A stretch of DNA of 64,000 nt from Bryoerythrophyllum caledonicum (lineage: Eukaryota; Streptophyta; Bryopsida; Pottiales; Pottiaceae). The notes under the pieces were generated by a model, which saw only the letters and a list, made by a program, of their open reading frames with translations, was not told the DNA's origin and made no database searches. The position numbers were made by a program, and so were the translations under genes. The stretch covers positions 24,322,754-24,386,753 of the forward strand of contig OZ020520.1 of the NCBI GenBank assembly GCA_963971425.1. Direction: 5' to 3'. Positions 23,664 to 34,327 of the stretch are shown here, in pieces (position 1 is the first letter of the stretch; each line of letters begins with the position of its first letter).

Positions 23664-25552
23664 TGTCCTGATGGAAATTCTTCCATCATGTACATACAAG
23701 TATTAGTCTTTATATGTGTGGATTTTAATAAGTAAGGAGTTGGGATAAAAAGGTTTGGTCGTGGTGAGAACCACGGTTTGAGGATTTGGGCAAGTGTTAG
23801 CATGTAGGTGCTGCACCGCTCTTGTCACTGCTCAGGGGGGTAGGTAGCGGGTTGACTGGTATTTTTCCTGCCTCACTAGCGAGCCAAGCCGTGGGCCGCT
23901 CAACCACTCGACGGGCTCGATCGGGTTCGAACCCGGACTGGCGGCGGCCACTGACCACGACATTTCCAGCCAACCAAGTCCACGACTTGGCGATCAGGTT
24001 GTGCGAATCAACACCTTTATACGTCCGTTCCATCAGCTACCTTACGATAAGTTTTTATTTATTTATTTTTTAGTTATTTTTTTTATTTTACTTATCTTGT
24101 TGGTTGGAAGGTCTAAATTTTTAGTCTTCCAATAAATAAAAGACTAGGGGATTTATGTGGTTGAAAGTGGAAAGGATAAGAAAGTAGCAAAGTACCTTGT
24201 GGGGTACTTTGGATAGGGTGACATGGGCTGGAGTGCCGACGTCCACTTGAGGTGAAAAGGTTGGAAAAGATATTCCTTAGTGGGTGTGTGTGTGTGCGGG
24301 TGAGAGAGGAAGGGTTTGGAGCAGAACTTTGACTGTGTGTAACTCGTTGAGCTTGAATGCTATGGAATTGAAAATTTGTGATCTTGTTCCTTGTTTCAAG
24401 AGCTTTCCATACTCGTTTTAAAATTTGAATTCGGAGTTGTAGAGAAAAAGTTATTGAGGTTTTAATTCTGTGAAAACCCGAGGCCATCCATTGAGGGGCA
24501 GAGGTTTCGAGGAGCCACAACTTTTTCTGTAGTTCTCAATTTGATTTGAGATTTTGAGGGACTGTGCATCTCTATCTTAGCTTTATAGAAAGATATTACA
24601 ATTGAAATTTGGAGTTGTGAGCAAGAAGTTATAGAGATTTGAATGAATAGGGGTAGGCAGAACTTTGATTGTCCATAACTTTTGGACAGTAGTTTGGAAT
24701 TGTTTGAGAATTGGAAGGTGCGTAAACCATGGTCATAGCTCTTCAAAAAGTTAATACAATTTAGATTTGGAGTTTTGAAGAAGAAGTTATGAGCGATTGA
24801 ATATCTGGAGGGGCAGAACTTTGAACTCGTATATCTTTCGGACAGTAGTTTAGATTGACTTGAAATTTGGAGGAGTGTTAGTTGTCTGAATTAGCTTTCC
24901 AGAGAGCTATTACACTTAGTATTTGAAGTTTTGAGTCATCGGTGTCACTTGTTTGAAGGTTACAGCCTTGGTGAAACTTTTCCATTGTGTTTTTGAACAC
25001 TTCTTTTGAGTTTCTTAGTGTTTTTGAACACTTGAAGACTTTGGAGTTGAAGGATGGAAGAATTGAAGACTTGAGGATTGAAGAGAAGAGAAGATGGGGA
25101 CAAGTGTGTTGTGGCTTGTGGTCCGATTTCTTTTTTTGTGATTCCAAGCCAGTTTTGGAGGCTAGTTGTATTTCAATTCTGTTCTTGTAAACTCTGTTGC
25201 GGCGAAGTGGGGTTAATTGCCCACACGGTCGTGTTTATGTCGTTCCCACCGGTGAGGCACGTTTGCTGGTCACCGTGGGTTTGAATTTTAGGAGCCAATC
25301 TTTCGGACGGTTTCAGCTTGTGGTCTGGCCGTCCCGTTTTACCCGTCCGAGGCCGTGGTTTCTTATCACCCACCTTTACCCTTAACCCTTTAGAGCCACC
25401 ACAGGATAGGCCAACGGGGAGGAGTTTGAAGACTGAAGACTGAAGACCGAAGACCGAAGACCACAAGATTTGACAGAACTCCGTAGCAGACTATACGAAG
25501 TCGCAGCCAGATACCTCGCGTATTCTCAAAGCGCTCCCCTCTCTACACGACA
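23664..25552 (+). repeat. 5' LTR of retrotransposon C copy 1
   Basis: It contains about four degenerate units of roughly 150 bases (24300-24960) built around gcagaactttgattgt...aagaagttatagagattt. One such unit is missing from the LTR of copy 2. It also contains the perfect palindrome gggttcgaaccc at about 23927. No LTR gene was supported. Confidence 0.93.
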
Positions 25553-25554
25553 TT

Positions 25555-25570
25555 TGGTGCTTCCACTGAG
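25555..25570 (+). promoter_or_regulatory. primer-binding site of retrotransposon C
   Basis: The sequence tggtgcttccactgag lies two bases after the 5' LTR. It begins with TGG, complementary to a tRNA 3'-CCA end. The priming tRNA was not identified. The same site is present at 62699 in copy 2. Confidence 0.7.
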
Positions 25571-25601
25571 AGAGTTTTGAGGCGACTTGTGTGGTTTTGC
25601 T

Positions 25602-28049
25602 ATGGGAGACGCTGATGGGACCGCTGGTGTTGGAGGAAGAGGCACCGGTGGAGTCCAAATGCCTATGGAGGACATTTTAGGGGCGTTGGCCCTATTCATG
25701 GAACAACATAGAGCAAATCAAGGTGGGCAAGGTGCCACTAAGGCTCTTAAAGCTGTTGTTTCCAAGATTGGAAGGTTCGATGGCAAGAACATCTCTAAGT
25801 TCTTGCGAACCTACGTGTGTGAGATGGAAGTGCATCAGGTTGATGACAATCAAATGATGCACATCTTTGGTATGGCGGTTGTACCTGACATTCGCGACCG
25901 GGTTCAAGAGATCCGCGAGATGGTCATCTCATGGCCAAACTTTGCTGAGCGGCTCCGAGATGAATACTTTGATGAAGACTCTGAGAGAATGACAAAGAGG
26001 TCATTTCTTGAATGGGTGGAGCAACGGCCTGGGAATTCGATGGGTCCCAACGAGCTGTTGAGAGACTTTGAGAAGAAGTTCAGTCAACTACCCATGGCAG
26101 AGAGGCGCCTTTTGGATTCTAGGAAGGCAGAACTTTTTCTCCAAGCAACAGATGCTGCACTTGAAGACAAGCTGCTTCTACTCCTTGGAGATCGTACGAC
26201 AGAAGGGGGCTTTACCAATGATTGGAGGAGGGTTGAAGAAACGGTGATTCTCTTGGCCAAACAACGGCGTGTGAGGTCAAGAGGCGTTGAAGTGGAGCCT
26301 ATTCAGACTCCGAAGTCTCTTAAGGTGTCTTTTGCCCCAACACCTTCGACAACTTCGGGACCTACTTTGAAAACCACTAAGACCACCGAAGGAAATGCCC
26401 TCGAAGAACTTATTAAGGGTTTTCGAGAGCTAAGGGTGGAATTTACTGAGTTGAAGAAGGCTAGGGGAGCTTCTTCTTCCCAACCATCCGATGGTGCGAG
26501 AAAATATTCAAGGAGGTGTGTTTGGTGTGATGAGGAGACTGAGCACAATCTCAGAGGCTGTGAATCGTATGAAGAGGCACTCAAGAATGTTCATGTCTAC
26601 TACAAAGATGGGAAGATTCACGATGCCTCAACAAACTCTCCATTGGGGACCAATTTTGGAAGAGGTGGAATGAGGAAGCTCATGGAAGAAAAGATGGCAA
26701 GATCCAGCTACGTACAAGTGCACGAAGCTGATACTTACCACGTTCAAGTCGAGCACCATTCAGATAAAGCTTTATCTGTTCAAACTCAAATATTAATGAA
26801 GAGAGGAGCTCAAGCCATCAGAAATGCAACTGGATGGGAAGATCCAGTTGATGCAAATAGCATCAGAGCATTTATGTATGAAGAAAAGGACAATGATGAG
26901 CTCCGCGAGGCCTCCGTTGAAGAAAAACGTGTAAGACTTGATGCTGACGATGGTGTTGAGCCAGAAGCAAAGAGAAGATCTCCAGTGCAGAATGAGCCTG
27001 CAAAGGAGATGAGAAAGAGGGTTCCTACACGTTCAAAGCCGACGGACCCTAGTACTGTGCGCCCTAGTGATGCACCGTTACCAAAGGAATGGTGGGAGAA
27101 GAATAAAGAGAAAGAGAAGAATGGGCCAAGCAGACATTCCAGTGATAGCAAAAGAGGAGAAGAAAAAGGAGACTCTACCAAGGTGAAGGGAAAAATGCCT
27201 GCTTACAAGCTCCAGTCAGACATTGAGACCTCTATTGATCTGAAAGGGGTATTGGAGGAAAGGATCTTGGATGCCAAGATCGAATTTACATTGAGAGAAG
27301 CACTTGGCATAGCCAAGAAAGATTTCCATGAGTTAATCATTGACATCATCAAGAGGAAGAGGCAGATGACAGCTGAGGCTGTGATGGTCAGAGCTTTAGA
27401 TACTCACATGACCGAAGATGAAGAGACAGAGATTGGTGAGGTATTTGCTATGATGGGTGAGCCAATAGGTCAAGAAGAAGAAGTTTCCAAGGAGGAAGCA
27501 CGAACCTTTCAATTCTCTTATGATCTTCCCAACATGAAAGAAAATGAAGAGAAGATTGAGTTCGATCTACCATTTTGGGCTAGGGCCACTACTGAAACGA
27601 AGATAAAGCTCGGAGGGATCGATGACCACGTTTTAGCCCTTGTTGATCATGGTTCAGAGATTAACATAATATCTCGAAATGTCTATGAGAAGGGCAAATG
27701 GCCAATCGACACGGATCATGGTTGGGTCATGAGAGCAGCTAATAGTGGACGGACTCGGTTGCATGGTGCTTGCCCTGCAGTACTCACGAAGATTGGAGAT
27801 GTAGAGGTTGAACAAAATTTCTTTGTTCAAAATGTTAGCGCCTATCCGATAATTTTGGGCCAACCATTTATCACTGCTTCACGAATGGAGACCAAGGTAT
27901 TGGATGACGGGTCTCATTATGCCCGTATCCGAAGTGTTGATGGAAAGAGGTCAGTGCAGTTCTTAACGGTGAGACCTGACAATGAGAGGCATCGACTTCA
28001 ACTCAGAGAAATCCCTCTACCAACTTCTTCGAACTTCTCGGATTTCTAG
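25602..28049 (+). CDS. Gag and aspartic protease of retrotransposon C
   Basis: The ATG is at 25602 (an upstream in-frame TTG at 25587 is ignored), giving 815 residues. The first 250 residues are a typical gypsy Gag capsid-like region (FLRTYVCEMEVHQVDDNQMM, FAERLRDEYFDEDSERMTKR). A CCHC-like knuckle CVWCDEETEHNLRGC lies at about residue 305, with an unusual five-residue spacing before His. A charged linker follows. The protease has ALVDHGSEINIISR at about residue 681, with DHGS in place of the usual DTG[AS], and later a YPIILGQPF flap-like segment. It ends at TAG 28047, 14 bases before the next ORF and in a different frame, so frameshifting or internal initiation would be needed to express Pol. 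Confidence 0.9.
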   Translation: MGDADGTAGVGGRGTGGVQMPMEDILGALALFMEQHRANQGGQGATKALKAVVSKIGRFDGKNISKFLRTYVCEMEVHQVDDNQMMHIFGMAVVPDIRDRVQEIREMVISWPNFAERLRDEYFDEDSERMTKRSFLEWVEQRPGNSMGPNELLRDFEKKFSQLPMAERRLLDSRKAELFLQATDAALEDKLLLLLGDRTTEGGFTNDWRRVEETVILLAKQRRVRSRGVEVEPIQTPKSLKVSFAPTPSTTSGPTLKTTKTTEGNALEELIKGFRELRVEFTELKKARGASSSQPSDGARKYSRRCVWCDEETEHNLRGCESYEEALKNVHVYYKDGKIHDASTNSPLGTNFGRGGMRKLMEEKMARSSYVQVHEADTYHVQVEHHSDKALSVQTQILMKRGAQAIRNATGWEDPVDANSIRAFMYEEKDNDELREASVEEKRVRLDADDGVEPEAKRRSPVQNEPAKEMRKRVPTRSKPTDPSTVRPSDAPLPKEWWEKNKEKEKNGPSRHSSDSKRGEEKGDSTKVKGKMPAYKLQSDIETSIDLKGVLEERILDAKIEFTLREALGIAKKDFHELIIDIIKRKRQMTAEAVMVRALDTHMTEDEETEIGEVFAMMGEPIGQEEEVSKEEARTFQFSYDLPNMKENEEKIEFDLPFWARATTETKIKLGGIDDHVLALVDHGSEINIISRNVYEKGKWPIDTDHGWVMRAANSGRTRLHGACPAVLTKIGDVEVEQNFFVQNVSAYPIILGQPFITASRMETKVLDDGSHYARIRSVDGKRSVQFLTVRPDNERHRLQLREIPLPTSSNFSDF

Positions 28050-28063
28050 AGGGCACACGTGGG

Positions 28064-31000
28064 ATGTGGGGATCCACGGGTGCTAAGGGAACTAAGACTG
28101 GTAGATTCCCCAATGTACATACTAGTGTTAAGTGTGGATTTTTAAGTGTGACAAAGTGTGGCTTTGAAAGATTTACGGGTGTCAAAGACTTGGACCCTGT
28201 ATGTAGAAAGCTTGTGAAAAAGATGGAGAAAAATCTTAAAAAGATGAATGTTGTAGAGGTAGATGAAAGCATTTCTGGTATTTACGAAGAAAATGGAATG
28301 CCAGATGATATCTTACAGACTTTGCAAGATCTAGAGGCAGATAAGGATGAAGAGAAGATTACTCATTGCATTGTCAATGTCCATACAAGTTCAATGTATC
28401 ATGAGATTTCAACAGCAATAACAAAGCTGTGTGACTTCAAAATTGATGGACAGAGACCGGAGGCTGCAGTTTATACAAAATATAAAACTGTGGCCAAGAA
28501 AGTGAAGCCAGTGGCTACTCAGCTACCATCTGATACTGATGATCATATCAAACAAGCTGAGAAAGAGCCAAGTTTGAGAGAAGCAAGAAGGATTGGACAC
28601 AAGTTTACCAAAGAGACGTTGGCAAACTTGAAGATTGGAGGAGATGATTTCTTGACTGAGCCGGAGAAGAAGAAATTTCAGGACATGCTTTCCATGCATG
28701 GAAAAGCCTTTGCTTCTTCGCCAGATGAGATTGGGTGCGTTCAACCAAGTATTGTGGCACCAATGGTTATTTTTACAGTACCACATATACCATGGGATTT
28801 GAAGCCAATTCCAGTTCCTCGAGCTCTACTACCAAAGCTTGTGGAGCTGCTTAAGGAAAAGACACGCATGGGCATACTTGAGCCTTCGATGGCTCCATAT
28901 TCCAACCGATGGTTCACAGTGCCAAAGAAATCGGGAGCATTGAGGTTCATTCAAGATATGCAGCCAGCAAATGGAGTGACAATCAGAAACAAAGGCTCAG
29001 GGCCTAATGTTGATGAAGTAGCTGAAGCATTTGCGGGGCATGCAATTTATTCCATTGGAGATCTATACTCTGGTTATGATCAATTTCAACTCGCTGCTGA
29101 GAGCAGAGATTTAACAACCATGAAGACTCCACTTGGATTAGTGCGCATGTGTACATTGCCTCAAGGTGCTACCAACTCGGTGGCACATATGCAGAGCGCC
29201 ATGAATCAAATCCTAAGAGATTTTGTGCCTGAAAAAACCATACCATTCGTGGATGACATTCCCATGAAGGGGTGCGAGGAGAAAGAAAGAGACTTAACCA
29301 TTCAAGATGATGGTTGCAGAGCCTTTGTGAGTAATCATATTGAAGATGTGGCCAAAATCTTGAGCAAATTGGAGGAGGTCAATTTGACTCTTTCCATTGA
29401 GAAGTCCAAGTTTGGGGTTGATGAGATTTTGGTGGTTGGACACTTGTGTGGTTCTTATGGAAGAAAGCCTAATCCTGAGAAGGTGGATGCTATTGGGAGA
29501 ATGAAGGCCTGTAGCAATGTCACTGAAGTAAGGAGGTTTTTAGGAGCCTGTGTCTTCTACCAAATTTGGATCCCTCATTTTGCTCATATATCAGAACCTC
29601 TTTACAAGCTATTGCGCAAGAGGAACAAATTTGTTTGGCAATGTGAGCAAGACAAAGCTATGATAGAGCTGAAGAAAATCCTGGAGTCACCATCGGTTCT
29701 TAAACAAGTGAGTTATACTTGTGGAAGACCGGTGATTGTAACTGTTGATACAAGTCCAATAGCTATTGGATGGGCTGTTGGACAAGATGATGAAGAAGGG
29801 AAAAGATTTGCTATCCGATTTGGAGCAAGGATCTTGACAGAGCGACAAAGGGCTTATCCACAAGTAAAAAGAGAACTCTGGGGTGCCCTTACAGCTTTAA
29901 AAGCAGACAGGAACTACTTGATTGGTGCGGACGTAGTTTTAGAAACTGACTGCTTGCCTTTGCTGGGGATGATAGCAAATTGTTCTTCACCAGACATTGC
30001 AATGCTACGCTGGATAGCCTACATCAAGTCTTTGAATCCTGTTCTAGTTCACATTGAAGGCAAAAAGAATTCAGTTGCCGATATGTTGTCTAGAGCAAGG
30101 TATTTCAAAGAAGAGGAGATGATGGCTCACGAACATGGTGAAGAATTGTTACACGGAGGCTATGTGATGAACATAGATGGTGAAAGCACGTCCACTAGAG
30201 TATTGCCTTTCAAGGATGAGCTGTACGAAGGAAAGTTGAGAGATATTGGGCTCTACTTGAGCACAATGGAACGACAAAGAAGTTGGATGGATAAGACATT
30301 CAAAGACATCAGACATCAGTCCTATGGATATCTGCTGAAAGATGGATTTCTATGGAAGAGGGCAAAAAGAGCTGGTGATGTGCCTTTAAGAGTGGTGGGA
30401 GACTCTGGAACCAAGACCCAAATCCTACAAGAGCTTCATGATACACTCTGGGCCGGTCACAGAGGAGTGTGGGCCACTTATACAAAAATCAAGGAGAGAT
30501 ATTGGTGGAAGGGGCTGTACAAAGATGTTGAGGAGTTTGTAGCTTCTTGTGTAGTATGCCAATTACAATCCAAGGTGCGACACAGAGACGAATTGCATCC
30601 AACTTATCCCATTGCAATCCATTTTCAATGGATGATCGATTTGGTTGCTATGCCAAGTGCAATGTGGGGAATGAAGTACCTTGTTTTGGCCCGAGAAGAA
30701 CTCTCAAACTTTGTTGAGGGAAGAGCATTGAGGACCAAGGCCACGGAGAATGTATGCCGATTTATACTTGAAGATATTTTTAGTCGGTATGGGAGTATTG
30801 GCCGAATGAGAGCTGACAGAGGAGAGTTGAATGCTACGGAAGCCAAAGAATTTTTCAAGCGATATGGTGTGCAGTTGAAACTGACAACTGCTTACAATCC
30901 TGAGGCAAACGGCAAGATCGAGAGGGGACATCCTCCAATCATTCATGCTCTAGTCAAAGCTTGCAAAGGGAAGCCTAGTTTATGGCCAAAATTGCTACCG

Positions 31001-31621
31001 TTTGCACTATGGGCTGATAGAACAACACATAGTACGGTTACCGGTTACATGCCTGTAGAACTTATGTATGGGCAGAAACCTATCATGCCGGTGGAGAACG
31101 ATATTCCCACATGGGTGTTTCTTTCATGGGAAGATGGCATCAGTAGGGAAAGACTGTTGGAACTTCGTATTCAGCAGTTGGCAAGATTGCCTGAGGACCT
31201 TGAGATAGCCTTGGAGAAGATGAAAACTGCTAGATTGGGCAACAAAGAACGCTTTGACAAAACACATCGATTGAGGAGAAAACAGATCAGAGAGGGTGAT
31301 TGGGTCCTTGTATTTGATAGTACATTGGAGCATCAACACAGCACGGTACGGAAATTTGCAAAGAGATGGATTGGACCCTATGTAGTGATTAAAGTGCACC
31401 TCAATGGCACTTATTCACTTCGAGAGTTAGATGGAGTTCCTCTTCGTGTACCAGTGGCTGGGAAACGCATCAAAGTCTTTCGAAGGAGTGACAGGTTTCA
31501 TCTTGAAGACTTAGAGGACATTCTCGATCCACAACAATTTGATGACACTGATCAAGCTGAAGATGAAGATGAAGATTTAGAAGATGCAGTTCGGGACAAC
31601 CAAGATAGTGAGGATGACTAA
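28064..31621 (+). CDS. Pol of retrotransposon C: reverse transcriptase, RNase H, integrase
   Basis: The ORF is 1185 residues, fully open. RT starts near residue 250, with LPQGATNS at about 364 and the catalytic FVDD (PFVDDIPMKG) at about 395. RNase H begins VTVDTSPIAIGWAVG at about 559 with a later ETDCLPL. Integrase has the H-H-C-C finger (LHDTLWAGHRG ... CVVC, about 790-829). The catalytic D, D and E lie in WMIDLVA (about 855), RADRGELN (about 916) and NGKIERG (about 953). A GPY/F-type segment RWIGPYVV is at about 1100, with an acidic tail. The FVDDIPMKG motif and the tail region resemble gypsy elements described in fungi more than typical plant lineages; this is my recollection and needs a tree. 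Confidence 0.93.
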   Translation: MWGSTGAKGTKTGRFPNVHTSVKCGFLSVTKCGFERFTGVKDLDPVCRKLVKKMEKNLKKMNVVEVDESISGIYEENGMPDDILQTLQDLEADKDEEKITHCIVNVHTSSMYHEISTAITKLCDFKIDGQRPEAAVYTKYKTVAKKVKPVATQLPSDTDDHIKQAEKEPSLREARRIGHKFTKETLANLKIGGDDFLTEPEKKKFQDMLSMHGKAFASSPDEIGCVQPSIVAPMVIFTVPHIPWDLKPIPVPRALLPKLVELLKEKTRMGILEPSMAPYSNRWFTVPKKSGALRFIQDMQPANGVTIRNKGSGPNVDEVAEAFAGHAIYSIGDLYSGYDQFQLAAESRDLTTMKTPLGLVRMCTLPQGATNSVAHMQSAMNQILRDFVPEKTIPFVDDIPMKGCEEKERDLTIQDDGCRAFVSNHIEDVAKILSKLEEVNLTLSIEKSKFGVDEILVVGHLCGSYGRKPNPEKVDAIGRMKACSNVTEVRRFLGACVFYQIWIPHFAHISEPLYKLLRKRNKFVWQCEQDKAMIELKKILESPSVLKQVSYTCGRPVIVTVDTSPIAIGWAVGQDDEEGKRFAIRFGARILTERQRAYPQVKRELWGALTALKADRNYLIGADVVLETDCLPLLGMIANCSSPDIAMLRWIAYIKSLNPVLVHIEGKKNSVADMLSRARYFKEEEMMAHEHGEELLHGGYVMNIDGESTSTRVLPFKDELYEGKLRDIGLYLSTMERQRSWMDKTFKDIRHQSYGYLLKDGFLWKRAKRAGDVPLRVVGDSGTKTQILQELHDTLWAGHRGVWATYTKIKERYWWKGLYKDVEEFVASCVVCQLQSKVRHRDELHPTYPIAIHFQWMIDLVAMPSAMWGMKYLVLAREELSNFVEGRALRTKATENVCRFILEDIFSRYGSIGRMRADRGELNATEAKEFFKRYGVQLKLTTAYNPEANGKIERGHPPIIHALVKACKGKPSLWPKLLPFALWADRTTHSTVTGYMPVELMYGQKPIMPVENDIPTWVFLSWEDGISRERLLELRIQQLARLPEDLEIALEKMKTARLGNKERFDKTHRLRRKQIREGDWVLVFDSTLEHQHSTVRKFAKRWIGPYVVIKVHLNGTYSLRELDGVPLRVPVAGKRIKVFRRSDRFHLEDLEDILDPQQFDDTDQAEDEDEDLEDAVRDNQDSEDD

Positions 31622-31652
31622 GCTTGGCACATACCAGAGGATGTGCAGGTTT

Positions 31653-31664
31653 AGAGAGGGTGAA
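31653..31664 (+). promoter_or_regulatory. polypurine tract of retrotransposon C
   Basis: The purine-rich agagagggtgaa lies directly before the 3' LTR start at 31665, the expected position for plus-strand priming. Confidence 0.65.
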
Positions 31665-33553
31665 TGTCCTGATGGAAATTCTTCCATCATGTACATACAA
31701 GTATTAGTCTTTATATGTGTGGATTTTAATAAGTAAGGAGTTGGGATAAAAAGGTTTGGTCGTGGTGAGAACCACGGTTTGAGGATTTGGGCAAGTGTTA
31801 GCATGTAGGTGCTGCACCGCTCTTGTCACTGCTCAGGGGGGTAGGTAGCGGGTTGACTGGTATTTTTCCTGCCTCACTAGCGAGCCAAGCCGTGGGCCGC
31901 TCAACCACTCGACGGGCTCGATCGGGTTCGAACCCGGACTGGCGGCGGCCACTGACCACGACATTTCCAGCCAACCAAGTCCACGACTTGGCGATCAGGT
32001 TGTGCGAATCAACACCTTTATACGTCCGTTCCATCAGCTACCTTACGATAAGTTTTTATTTATTTATTTTTTAGTTATTTTTTTTATTTTACTTATCTTG
32101 TTGGTTGGAAGGTCTAAATTTTTAGTCTTCCAATAAATAAAAGACTAGGGGATTTATGTGGTTGAAAGTGGAAAGGATAAGAAAGTAGCAAAGTACCTTG
32201 TGGGGTACTTTGGATAGGGTGACATGGGCTGGAGTGCCGACGTCCACTTGAGGTGAAAAGGTTGGAAAAGATATTCCTTAGTGGGTGTGTGTGTGTGCGG
32301 GTGAGAGAGGAAGGGTTTGGAGCAGAACTTTGACTGTGTGTAACTCGTTGAGCTTGAATGCTATGGAATTGAAAATTTGTGATCTTGTTCCTTGTTTCAA
32401 GAGCTTTCCATACTCGTTTTAAAATTTGAATTCGGAGTTGTAGAGAAAAAGTTATTGAGGTTTTAATTCTGTGAAAACCCGAGGCCATCCATTGAGGGGC
32501 AGAGGTTTCGAGGAGCCACAACTTTTTCTGTAGTTCTCAATTTGATTTGAGATTTTGAGGGACTGTGCATCTCTATCTTAGCTTTATAGAAAGATATTAC
32601 AATTGAAATTTGGAGTTGTGAGCAAGAAGTTATAGAGATTTGAATGAATAGGGGTAGGCAGAACTTTGATTGTCCATAACTTTTGGACAGTAGTTTGGAA
32701 TTGTTTGAGAATTGGAAGGTGCGTAAACCATGGTCATAGCTCTTCAAAAAGTTAATACAATTTAGATTTGGAGTTTTGAAGAAGAAGTTATGAGCGATTG
32801 AATATCTGGAGGGGCAGAACTTTGAACTCGTATATCTTTCGGACAGTAGTTTAGATTGACTTGAAATTTGGAGGAGTGTTAGTTGTCTGAATTAGCTTTC
32901 CAGAGAGCTATTACACTTAGTATTTGAAGTTTTGAGTCATCGGTGTCACTTGTTTGAAGGTTACAGCCTTGGTGAAACTTTTCCATTGTGTTTTTGAACA
33001 CTTCTTTTGAGTTTCTTAGTGTTTTTGAACACTTGAAGACTTTGGAGTTGAAGGATGGAAGAATTGAAGACTTGAGGATTGAAGAGAAGAGAAGATGGGG
33101 ACAAGTGTGTTGTGGCTTGTGGTCCGATTTCTTTTTTTGTGATTCCAAGCCAGTTTTGGAGGCTAGTTGTATTTCAATTCTGTTCTTGTAAACTCTGTTG
33201 CGGCGAAGTGGGGTTAATTGCCCACACGGTCGTGTTTATGTCGTTCCCACCGGTGAGGCACGTTTGCTGGTCACCGTGGGTTTGAATTTTAGGAGCCAAT
33301 CTTTCGGACGGTTTCAGCTTGTGGTCTGGCCGTCCCGTTTTACCCGTCCGAGGCCGTGGTTTCTTATCACCCACCTTTACCCTTAACCCTTTAGAGCCAC
33401 CACAGGATAGGCCAACGGGGAGGAGTTTGAAGACTGAAGACTGAAGACCGAAGACCGAAGACCACAAGATTTGACAGAACTCCGTAGCAGACTATACGAA
33501 GTCGCAGCCAGATACCTCGCGTATTCTCAAAGCGCTCCCCTCTCTACACGACA
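31665..33553 (+). repeat. 3' LTR of retrotransposon C copy 1
   Basis: It has the same length as 23664-25552 and no difference was seen. It is followed directly by gcgg (the TSD) and the second half of the family-B LTR ORF. Confidence 0.93.
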
Positions 33554-34327
33554 GCGGCCTTGCAAATTTCGGTCGACGTGGTCAACCGAAGTCGGCTCTT
33601 CACCAAACTGGTGGAGAAGAAGGAGAAGGTCACCAGGGCCAACATCATCTGGTTTCTCCTAGACCAAGCGGAGAAGATGGGCCGGACCTCGGACCAGATG
33701 AAGATGTTGGTGGAGAACATCACCGTGGAGCCTCCGGAAGACCCAGCAGCCCCTGGGCCGGACAGCACCACGACACCAGTACGGACCACAGCCTCTCCAG
33801 GACCTCCAGCCAACTCCACCCCAGCTCTGGGCACGTCAGCAAATCTGGAGTCGCTGGACACTCCGTCACCCCGGACGCCAGCGGAGGGCATCGTACTTCC
33901 CAACCCGAGTACAAGCGAGATCCTGAAGACCTTTCCGGAGCTCCTGTCGCCTCAAAACATGCGCCTCCTTTATCCTCCGGCGGAAGGAGGCATCCCTGTC
34001 CCACCAAGGTCCGTCTCCCGGAGGTTGACATTCGGACCAAGGAGTCCTTCCGGAAGCTACAAGGACTTGGTCCAAGAGACCAGGTCAGCTTCCGCGACGG
34101 AAACACCAACACCCCCGGTCCCAGAAGGATCACCGGAACAAACCCCTCCGCCGCCGGACGCCAGTACTCTGGTGGTGGCTGCCCCTCCAACAACAGGACC
34201 ATCAACCCGGAAGACCGATCTTTCACCTGCAACGTCCAAAAAGGCGAAGGGCAAGGCGCGCGTTCCGGTGGAGATTTCCCCCTCCCGCCGGAGTGGGAGA
34301 AATCGGGGTCCCGGTGCTCCTACATAG

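Larger units (their letters stand above)
23664..33553 (+). mobile_element. gypsy-type LTR retrotransposon C, copy 1 (complete, very young)
   Basis: Two 1889-bp LTRs (23664-25552 and 31665-33553), offset by exactly 8001 bases, showed no difference in the stretches I compared. The ends are TGTCCTG...CACGACA. The target duplication gcgg lies at 23660-23663 and 33554-33557. The PBS follows the 5' LTR and a polypurine tract precedes the 3' LTR. The two long internal ORFs are uninterrupted. The element splits the family-B LTR ORF cleanly. It looks potentially active. Confidence 0.93.
22469..34327 (+). pseudogene. LTR-borne ORF of family B, 654 codons, split by retrotransposon C
   Basis: The ATG is at 22469 (an in-frame GTG at 22454 is not a likely start). 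The frame is open to 23663, broken by family C (23664-33553, target ggcg/gcgg duplicated as gcgg), and continues from 33558 to TAG at 34325. The two pieces sum to 1965 bases, exactly in frame. The N-terminal part is basic (KKKKTDRDGRGRRDE). A globular segment follows with LKNNLKYMGCEGLLEV, EIWGVPEWSQAYDF, LGFLNPILHPKKPKR and ASYVVHLYAHH. Then come an acidic, Ser-rich segment, an Ala-rich coiled coil and a Pro/Thr-rich tail ending in basic residues. A homologous, broken ORF occurs in the unrelated-looking family-A LTR. No function is known to me. A loose similarity to plant-retroelement accessory proteins is possible but unproven. Confidence 0.75.

Noticed and set aside
23880-23960. tRNA-like B-box (ggttcgaaccc) in the family-C LTR
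   Set aside because: The motif is a 12-bp palindrome. No cloverleaf with correctly spaced acceptor stem, A box and anticodon arm could be drawn on either strand.
31798-32034. Repeated short ORFs on both strands within the family-C LTRs (also at 23797 and 61067)
   Set aside because: They recur only because the LTR is repeated. Copy 2 has frame changes, and none resembles a known protein.
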